Shown here in pieces: positions 7,944 to 14,340 of a stretch of 14,340 nucleotides of DNA. Numbering within the stretch: the first letter of the stretch is position 1; the number at the start of each line of letters is the position of its first letter. The stretch lies in the NCBI GenBank assembly GCA_003024985.2, contig PXIH01S0022610.1; one strand, 5' to 3'. Source of the DNA: Euperipatoides rowelli (taxonomy: Eukaryota; Onychophora; Udeonychophora; Euonychophora; Peripatopsidae). Below the pieces are notes generated by a model. That model did no database searches. It was not told where the DNA came from and worked only from the letters and a program-made list of their open reading frames with translations. The translations under genes were made by a program, and so were the position numbers.

Positions 7944-9450
7944 CTGCAAATATGAAACAATTTTCAAATTTAATTTTGAAGTGAAACTGGAATAGTAATT
8001 TAAAAAAAATAACAGATATAAAAATCTAATTACATTTTGTGACTTGGATTGTGATATATTTTTAAAATTTAATAAAATTTTAATGAAAATTTTGCACTTT
8101 GAGTTTTTTTAAAAGACATAAAAATATTATGGTATAACAACATGATAATAATAAGGGCTTACTAGTAATATAACTATAACAAAAGAAAATCCTCATAATA
8201 TTCCTGTGCCTGTTGTCATAACTGTACTCTTCCAATATGTAATAAACAGTAAAAAATAAAATTTCTCAACATTTTATTAATTATAATAATTTATTTGCCT
8301 AGATCTTCCATGTTTTATAATTAGTTCTTCAGAACTATAAAACAAATAGGGATTTGTCTTTAGTTCCTCCCCCTTAAAACAACATTTTCAACTGTATACA
8401 CCAGGGGAGTTATTTTATGATGTCATAGACTAGAAAAGAATACAGTTTGCTATACTTAACTATAGAATATTTNCNATCTTTGTCAGATTAAAGCTTGAAA
8501 TTATATGGACTAATTGTTTAATTACTTGTAAAAAATCATAATCAAATTCATCCTTTGTGCTATTATGATCCAATNTTATTTTAAAAAAAAATCAAAATGA
8601 CCTTTAATACAAGTTGAACATACCTCTATTTACATGTTAAATCATTACAAAGACAACAGCTGTAGAAATAATTTTTTCATCAAATTAATCTCAGACCCCA
8701 AAAAATGTGAAAGTTTCAATTGTAATCTCAGACAGGATATCAATAGTCTTAATTGACTTTTTTTTATGCATTTTTAAAAAAAATTTCCAGTGGAATTTTT
8801 TTTTTGGTAATTATCTTTGAAAATCAATAATATTTTTTTTAAAAAAAATCCATTACATTTGATCTTTAAAGATTAAAAAAAATTGTTTTATATACATATA
8901 AATTAATGAATAATATATAAATTAGTCCTAAGGTCTAATTATTTATTTCTAGATAGAGGTACTGGTGTGCCTCATGTTAATATCACTACCACTGGTAGGG
9001 TTTCTTTATTTCCAATTTTTAAATGCTTTACATCTGTAGAAAATATATTTTTTTAATGGAGAAAAGAAATTAACTTTTTTTTTCAAGCTAATATTTAAAA
9101 GTGGGTTTATTTATTTCTAAATTTTATTGTTTAATTAAAAAGTTCATAAATTTATGGATGGCAGACAACCTTGAACTAGGTTAAGTTTTACTTTTTTTTA
9201 TGAGGATAATATTTTAAACTATCAATTTTACAGTTGATTGCTAGTTATGACTGATATTCTTTTTTAAACTAATCCTTCATGTATGAATCCCCAGGAATAT
9301 TAATTCTCAATTATGTTGCTCATACTATACAGTAATAGCTAACCCATTAATTTATTAAAATCACCTGAATTTAATTGCTGGATTTAATTAAAATACAAGA
9401 TTTATTTCTACAATTTTCTTCAAGAGTATATTAATAATTCTTTTAATAAC
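7944..9450 (-). other. ABCA intron (1507 bp)
   Basis: The minus-strand donor is GTTATT (9450-9445), a weak match to the consensus, and the acceptor is TTTGCAG ending at 7944; phase 1. The content is AT-rich with many A/T homopolymers and N calls at 8473, 8475 and 8575. A plus-strand stretch at about 8953-9045 is briefly open in two frames but matches nothing I recognise. Confidence 0.8.
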
Positions 9451-9515
9451 CATTTAAAGCGTTGACATCATCTTTTCTTTTTAATCCTGGGTAAATTTTC
9501 TTCAACTTGGAAATC
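9451..9515 (-). CDS. ABCA-type ABC transporter, exon 1 of 4 visible (start of nucleotide-binding domain)
   Basis: This short exon of 65 nt was found by homology. On the minus strand, TTATTTCACAG precedes G, then 21 codons: ISKLKKIYPGLKRKDDVNAL plus Asn, then a final G before GTTATT. The pattern Ile-x-x-Leu-x-Lys-x-Tyr, about ten residues, then Val-x-Ala-Leu-Asn-Gly is the A-loop start of ABCA nucleotide-binding domains, where the aromatic residue stacks on adenine. The phases fit: it ends in phase 1 and joins exon 2 to give Gly (GGA), yielding NGLDLDMLEDQ. The exon begins in phase 2, so the upstream exon ends with two bases of a codon. That exon, which should carry the end of the membrane domain, was not found in the 4.8 kb upstream. 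Confidence 0.85.
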
Positions 9516-9562
9516 CTGTGAAATAAAAAAATAATAACTATCAATAATATATCTATACAGTT

Positions 9563-9677
9563 CAGTATATACTGTATATACATACAATATATTTATATTT
9601 ACAGTATACTGAATATATAGTAGGCTATATGATATAACTTTTATACTGTATATATATTGTATGTACTGTATATACTG
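9563..9677. repeat. Palindromic TACTGTA/TATACAGTA-rich block
   Basis: The segment 9563-9592 (CAGTATATACTGTATATACA, then TACAATATAT) is repeated in inverted orientation at 9652-9677 with a small indel. Smaller ACTGTA and TACAGT palindromes continue to about 9706. It lies 48 bp upstream of the ABCA exon on the minus strand and just before the LINE fragment. This looks like an expanded palindromic microsatellite. Confidence 0.65.
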
Positions 9678-9778
9678 TACAAATACATACTGTACACTTG
9701 TACAGTAATTGTATATTAGAGATCAGATGCATGCATATTTTTTGTGCATGTGTACATAATTGACTTCACATAACTTTA

Positions 9779-10692
9779 AACCTACATAAAATATGGTTCT
9801 CCTCAATTAATTATGGATTCTATTCAATATCAAACCAATCAATTGAATTTACACCTTAATCCAAAAAAGTGTTGCTACATGTTACATAGTTTCCAAAAAG
9901 AAAAATTATATCCAAAAATAAATATCAATAAAATACCATTAAAATAAGTTGATAGAATACTCATACTGGAAGTCATAATACAGGGTGATCTAAAATGGAA
10001 TTATCAAATTAGTAATATGATCGCAAAGGTCAATAAAAGAATGTATATGATCTATAGGTTGTAGAGAATGGGTCCGAGTCAGCAAATACTGTTAATGATT
10101 TACTTTGTATATATATAAGAACATTCCTTGAATATTGTTCATCTGTATAGACCCTTTCAATTACGAAGAGACAAATAGCTGAACTAGAGTCGGTTCAAAT
10201 TAGAGTTCTGAAAGTCATCATAGGAAGGAATTATACTAACTATGAAATGGAACTAAATATTCTAAATTTACAATCATTATCAAAAAGAAGGGATCTCTTG
10301 GCATCTGAATTTTTCAAAACCTTTCCTGAATTTTTAACATCTAAACAAGGATTGATCTCTGGAAGATCCACAAGAAACTCAAATAATTATATCAGCCCAA
10401 GGGCAAGGACTGTGAGATACTCTAATTCACCAATCAACTGTTTAATTAAAAACTAAATGTTACTTTGTAAATTATTTTTATTCCAATTTTTGGAATATTC
10501 TTTGTTTTTCTGTTCATTTTAGTTTTGTATATATAAGGATAATTTGTTTTTTTATCCTCAATATAGAATTTATCCATTGTAAAAAGGTCCACATCCTTAA
10601 CATTAACAAGGCTAGGACCTTTACTTAATCTCATATGTATACTATATTGTATCTTTTCTTTTGCTCAATAAACCTAAATAATAATAATAATA
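9779..10692 (+). mobile_element. 5'-truncated non-LTR retrotransposon (CR1/jockey-like LINE) with TAA-type tail
   Basis: The element consists of a decayed ORF2 end (9795-10456), a 3' UTR (10457-about 10665) and a tail of ATAATAATAATAATAA after CTCAATAAACCTAA at about 10664-10692. The 3' UTR contains an 8-bp stem, AAAGGTCC (10583-10590) with GGACCTTT (10615-10622), of the type LINE reverse transcriptases can recognise at RNA 3' ends (inference). A possible short target-site duplication ATAACTTTA lies just before the truncated 5' end (about 9770-9778) and right after the tail (about 10690-10698), but it overlaps the AT-rich tail and is weak. Confidence 0.75.
9795..10456 (+). pseudogene. LINE ORF2 (reverse transcriptase C-terminal part) pseudogene
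   Basis: The reading starts in the last part of the reverse transcriptase domain and runs to the natural stop at 10454-10456. Landmarks in order are LHLNPKKC at about 9849-9872, IPLK then a TAA stop (9945-9947) then VD, LEVIIQGDLKW (about 9966-9998), KVNKRMYMIYRL, a TAG stop (10062-10064), then GPSQQILLMIY. A frame change occurs in the TATATA run near 10107-10117, followed by RTFLEYCSSV, a TAG (10148-10150), a local compensated shift where FQLRRDK appears in another frame, then AELESVQIRVLKVIIGRNY and LSKRRDLLASEFFKTF. These are family-typical for the thumb and C-terminal region of CR1/jockey-like elements. At least three stops and frame lesions make it non-functional. The endonuclease and catalytic core are absent because of 5' truncation. 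Confidence 0.8.
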
Positions 10693-11054
10693 ACTTTATA
10701 AAGTATAGTAAATTGCCTAATAATAATCATATACAGTATGTAGCTATAAACTTTAACTCTTTTTAATATTTGTTATTGAAGAAATAAAATACAATTAATG
10801 TATGCAGATTATAGATATATTTCTTAAATTGATTTAAAAAAAAGTTTAAAAAATTACTTAACTGTATGTTTTTTGGCCATGAAAGCTAAATACAAAATAT
10901 GGCTAATATTAAAAAGATAATGATTAATTACATGATAATCTTAATAATGTTCAGAATTTAAATTAGTTTAAAATTCATTAAATAATAATACTAAAAAAAA
11001 ATCTGGCATTAACAATGATAGATTTATTGCTACTAAATTGATATTATACTGTAA
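10693..11054. other. AT-rich spacer without recognised feature
   Basis: This lies between the LINE tail and the C-terminal end of the hAT pseudogene. It contains no convincing ORF. It probably includes the 3' noncoding end of the hAT element, but I could not identify a terminal inverted repeat. Confidence 0.5.
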
Positions 11055-12533
11055 TTACTGTTTTTGTATATTAGCTTTGTAATTTTTATGTACAAACATT
11101 ATTGCCCATGAAGTTTCTGGTAATAGTCTATCTCGCTTTTTTTTTGTGTGTTAATAATATTACCAGCAGCTTAAAAATAACTTTCAGATGCACAAGAAGT
11201 TGCAGACATTAATTAATATTTCTTGGCCAGCCAGGCTAATAATTCACAACAATTTTAATTATTTCAGCACCACTCTAGAAAAATGTTGGTTCTTAGCCTA
11301 CAGATAATCAAATTCATTTTTATCATTTGTGTATTCTTCTTCACTATCACTGCTGAAATCAAATATGACATTTTCATGATCTTTTTCAATTCGAGGTTTT
11401 TTATTAGAATTACAAGATTCAGTTTGTCATAGCAACTGCAGCAACTCACACACTTTGTTATAGGCAGTGTTTTTTTTAATATGGTAAGGAAAACTTTAGT
11501 TTCTTATAACGCATTTCAAGATGTTATGTATGTAATGTAAACATACAGAACTATGATGTGCAAGCTTAGAACTGATACGTGTGAGTATAATATTCTCTGT
11601 AAAACTGTAGCCTGTATGTAAAGACGTTCCAGCCGTCTTACCAAGTCTGTTATGGTTTTAATGTTACTATGTTAGAGCCGTTAATATATAGCTTCAAAGT
11701 AATGTTATTAAACTAGAGTTATAGTTTAATCTGCCTTCCGATTTCTTTCTGGCCATGCGATTCACAACACAAGAATAGTAGCTATAGTTTGTAAAGAAAT
11801 TACTATATCAATTTTATTTAAATTAAAATGAGATTCTAAATTATGTAATTCTAATTTTAAGTTTTTGTATTATTTTATCACTGGACATTCTGATTCTGAA
11901 TGCTGAAATTTATTTTTTATGAGGCCATACAAAGAGGGGAGTAAAGTGATATTGATGGATTATTATCAGAACACAATGTTGCAGAGACAGTTGCTTCTAT
12001 CACAAGAAGCAATGATTCAATCAAGTCCTATTGATCAGACTTCAATTAAAGTCTCTGGTCATCAGCAATTTTAGTTACATTTTTATCCTTAAGCACAGGA
12101 GAAACAGGTTAACGAAGATTGTTTAAATGATGAAACATATAAACTGAATTCCATCTAGTTCTGCAATACTGTAGGAGCTTGTAACAGGTATGTCAAGAAT
12201 TAGAGATTTATATGTTTTTTTTATAATTTTGAACTTGCAAGACTACTGTGGTAAAAATGCACAAGAAGACATTTATAAGTGACAAATGTGATGGTTACTG
12301 ACTCGAGCTTTCATTCCCATTGCATGAATCACACTTAAATGTCAACTATGTGCCACATATGCTACGTCCTCAAATATTGAATTAATTTCTTAGCTATGGG
12401 TAATATTTGTGGCATTATCATGAGCTATTGCTGTAATTTTCTATGTTCCAGCATGCAGATAAATTTGGGATGATATGGTATATAAGACTAGAGTATACAA
12501 TTTCCAATTTGAGTTTAAAGTAGAGAATGTATT
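11055..12533 (-). pseudogene. hAT-family DNA transposase pseudogene (C-terminal two thirds), interrupted by a solo LTR
   Basis: Read from 12533 downward, short pieces follow the hAT transposase order: SNWKLYTLVLY (about 12513-12481); KITAIAHDNATN, with the DNA triplet at 12419-12411, matching the Thr-Asp-Asn-Ala catalytic block; AHS-stop-HLSVIHAM, matching the Cys-x-x-His-x-x-x-Leu region; LVHFYHSSLASSKL; TRWNS at 12159-12145; EATVSATLCSDNNPSIS; and ATIL-EMRYKKLKF across the LTR insertion. These are followed by an acidic stretch, ATSCASES at 11209-11180 (the dimerisation-domain Ala-Thr-Ser-x-x-Ser-Glu-Arg-x-Phe block), RDRLLPE at 11135-11115, and a stop at 11057-11055. Many stops and frameshifts show it is dead. 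The N-terminal BED zinc finger and first catalytic part are missing. hAT transposases excise and reinsert DNA in the nucleus; this copy cannot. Confidence 0.8.
11517..11774 (+). mobile_element. Solo LTR (11522-11769) with 5-bp target-site duplication CAAGA
   Basis: The 248-bp LTR starts TGTTATGTATG and ends GATTCACAACA, so it has the TG...CA ends and TGTT/AACA inverted termini of LTR retrotransposons. It is flanked on both sides by CAAGA (11517-11521 and 11770-11774). The insertion point is inside the hAT pseudogene: deleting the LTR and one CAAGA restores a contiguous minus-strand hAT reading (GCT ACT ATT CTT GAA ATG CGT). A TATA-like TATAATAT (about 11586) and an ATTAAA (about 11707) support plus orientation weakly. 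No internal retroelement sequence remains, so the element was lost by LTR-LTR recombination. The superfamily (copia, gypsy or BEL) cannot be told from the LTR alone. Confidence 0.85.
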
Positions 12534-12548
12534 GTTCAGGATTCGGAA

Positions 12549-12620
12549 GTAGTGTACTACTTGTAGTGCCACTACTATAGCACACTACTTTTTTGAGTAG
12601 TAATTGACTAGTTTCACTAC
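12549..12620. repeat. ACTAC/GTAGT-rich segment resembling a hAT subterminal region
   Basis: The segment starts GTAGTGTACTAC and contains repeated ACTAC and GTAGT words, CACTACTTTTTTGAGTAGTA and GACTAGTTTCACTAC. Clustered short repeats with a TTTTTTGAGTAGT core are typical of the ends of hAT elements and their non-autonomous derivatives (family knowledge). It begins 16 bases from where the hAT coding remnant ends. That fits either an internally deleted hAT copy or the end of a second element inserted there. No partner terminus or 8-bp duplication was found. Confidence 0.4.
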
Positions 12621-12993
12621 ATTTTCACCCGTTAAATTTTATATTAAGGCTAATTAAATCAACAATTTAAATAGACTTTATTCTTTGGGTTAAATTTTAA
12701 CTTAAAATATTAATAATTCTGTAAAATAAAATTAAACTAAGAACTTTAAAAATGATTTCCTTACAAGACTAAGTTTTGCTGCCACCTAATCTCGAGCATA
12801 GAGGTTTGTTCATTAAGTTAATGGCTAGGAAATTGTAGTTTCAAATTTAATTTTAAAATAAATTTCATTATTTTATAAATCATAAAGTCTCAGTCTCCCT
12901 GCAATAAAATATATTGAATCAATGAGTTAAGATGAATTGAGATCAAAATATAAGTTGCTATATGCTGCTATTACAAGCTTATTGATTTGTTTA

Positions 12994-13011
12994 GGGGGGG
13001 GGGGGGGGGGG
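12994..13011 (+). repeat. Poly-G homopolymer, 18 bases
   Basis: Eighteen consecutive G are embedded in sequence that is otherwise strongly A/T. It is the longest uninterrupted G run in the window. Confidence 0.95.
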
Positions 13012-13570
13012 ATATTATTTAAATGCTAAATTTTGAATTGAAATGAAACTTTAAAATAATATACAATATATTATATAGCCTATTTATTCTCTAAAAAGTA
13101 TACTGTAGGTCTAAATTTACAGTCACATAGGGGTGTGCCTATGAATTCTAAACGGGAAAGGGGGGGGGGGAGTGCTGTAAAAATCTTATTAGTGTTAATC
13201 ATTTGGGGTTGCTAGTTAAATTTGGTTTGGAGGAAAAGGGGGGATAACATTACTTATCCCAGGAGCAGTTAAAGTAGTTCCTCTTAGTTTCAACATTGTA
13301 AAATAAAATTCTGCTAGTTTAGAAAAAAATTACAATTTTTATATTATTGCCCTTTAAATATCAATAACAATTTTTTTTAGATGATTATATATTATATTTT
13401 TTCCTCTTTGAGAAACAAAATATAGAGGAATTTTTACTCTAAATCCCCCCTCCCCCTTTCTGGGTATTCAACAGGCTACTAGAGCTGGATCTTGGGGAGG
13501 GGGGGGGCAACTGGCCCGGGTGTCACATCTGAGGGGGGCAACAAAACAGTACTTGCAGTTAAAAAAATAG

Positions 13571-13596
13571 TATATATATATATATATATATATATA
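13571..13596. repeat. (TA)13 microsatellite
   Basis: This is an uninterrupted TA dinucleotide run of 26 bases, followed by CTGTA, similar to the ACTGTA-rich block at 9563-9706. Confidence 0.95.
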
Positions 13597-14340
13597 CTGT
13601 ATTAAGTTTTCTATTTGAGGAAATAAACATGTATGGTAAATTTATCAAATAAAATACATAATTTAATTTCTTTAAATGCGTTTTTATTTGTTTCTTTGGT
13701 GGTTGACATAAAAAAGGCCACAAACCTTCAACTATAAAAATATTGTACAGGTTTCTCGTTGGTGGGGAAATAGGCAATGGTTGGGAGAAAAACTCTTGTT
13801 GAGGCCCAACAATCAACAATCAGAAGACAGAATTATTTGGCCAATCAGGGTGGGTTTTTGTTTTCATAAGTTATATTAATCTCATGCATAATGTATTTAT
13901 GTAAATAATTTCAAACAGTTAAGATGCCATCAATTCATTTGCTGAGAGAAAAGCAAGAAAATTTTAACTTATAATATACAGTTCAACAGGAGGATCTATG
14001 TTGGAGTGTGCACTTAAGATTTTCCTGAAATATTCAGTCTCATGTTAACATGCCTATAAATAAAACCTTGAGTTTTTTTTTAGAAACATTAAATAAACAT
14101 TTGTGTTTTAATTAATGAACCCTTCTTATAGTCCTAAATTAAAGGTTGTTTTGCCTATTCAAAATAACCTATTTTTTAATTGACTAGAGTAAAATTAATA
14201 TCAAAATGGTATTCATTATGTCTAAAATTATCATGACTTTACTTTTAAGTATTAAATTTAAGGATTATTTCATACCCCTAAAACCCACACAAATTGGGAG
14301 GTAAAAGAAGTTAACTTTGCCCCCCCCCCAAACATAAAAA

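Larger units (their letters stand above)
12621..14340. other. Noncoding stretch with poly-G tracts and a TA microsatellite
   Basis: I recognise no gene on either strand. It contains G runs at 12994-13011 (18), 13160-13170 (11) and 13499-13507 (9), a C run at 14320-14329 (10), and the (TA)13 tract. A GC-richer patch at about 13475-13560 (GGCAACTGGCCCGGGTGTCA and neighbours) looks like part of an unclassified interspersed repeat. The minus-strand open stretch 13819-13559 has no recognisable domain and ends in translated TA repeat, so it is not annotated as a gene. An upstream ABCA exon is expected beyond 9516, but none was seen here. Confidence 0.6.

Noticed and set aside
7738-7995. 85-codon plus-strand open stretch
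   Set aside because: It is the antisense shadow of the Walker A exon of the ABCA gene and runs into the intron.
8953-9045. Plus-strand stretch open in two frames after a TTTCTAG, one frame strongly hydrophobic (IEVLVCLMLISLPLVGFLYF)
   Set aside because: It looks like an exon with a membrane helix, but it is antisense to the ABCA gene, has no matching donor or neighbouring exon, and two open frames at once suggest chance.
10446-10634. 62-codon minus-strand open stretch
   Set aside because: It lies in the 3' UTR of the LINE fragment on the opposite strand and matches nothing recognisable.
11264-11449. 61-codon minus-strand open stretch as an independent gene
   Set aside because: It overlaps the hAT pseudogene in the wrong frame; the neighbouring frame gives the acidic, Ser/Glu-rich stretch expected before the hAT dimerisation block.
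13559-13819. 86-codon minus-strand open stretch
   Set aside because: It ends in translated TA repeats, shows no domain, and has no splice partner; treated as chance.

Overview
This is animal (metazoan) nuclear DNA: very AT-rich, intron-rich, and low in CpG. It contains one spliced gene fragment and a large amount of decayed transposon sequence. Short G homopolymer runs (9-18 bases) and isolated N calls are scattered through it. The LINE, hAT and LTR debris suggests an invertebrate, but I cannot name the species.

The only gene with intact coding sequence is on the minus strand. Four consecutive exons (9515-9451, 7943-7657, 4201-4082, 2913-2775) join in frame across GT-AG introns and encode about 203 residues of one nucleotide-binding domain of an ABCA-subfamily ABC transporter. 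The Walker A, Q-loop, LSGGQ signature, Walker B, D-loop and H-loop follow in the right order. The gene enters from beyond exon 9515 (missing N-terminus and membrane domain) and leaves below 2775 (the exon starting with the expected Asp/Ala-Arg is not seen). Motif flavour favours the first of the two ABCA nucleotide-binding domains, with the ABCA5/6/8/9/10-like LSGGQKR signature.

Region by region: 1-2774 is repeat-rich flank or intron, with a 453-bp-spaced duplication, an exact 65-bp direct repeat, a poly-G-cored repeat family in three copies and a polypurine tract of about 150 bp. Intron 2914-4081 carries a decayed LINE ORF1-like fragment on the plus strand. Intron 4202-7656 carries a composite minisatellite (4541-4828) and two strong inverted repeats, including a perfect 24-bp hairpin. 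Intron 7944-9450 is plain AT-rich sequence. Upstream of the first exon are a palindromic TACTGTA-rich block, a 5'-truncated CR1/jockey-like LINE (about 9779-10692) with a (TAA)n-type tail, and a hAT transposase pseudogene (12533-11055, minus strand). A 248-bp solo LTR with a 5-bp target-site duplication is inserted into that pseudogene. The remainder to 14340 holds simple repeats and poly-G tracts and no gene that I can recognise.

I found no new gene system. The most informative observations are the nested LTR-in-hAT insertion, whose removal restores a hAT reading frame, the perfect 24-bp hairpin at 5485-5535, the composite minisatellite, and the 65-nt exon at 9451-9515, which is too short to appear as an ordinary open reading frame.
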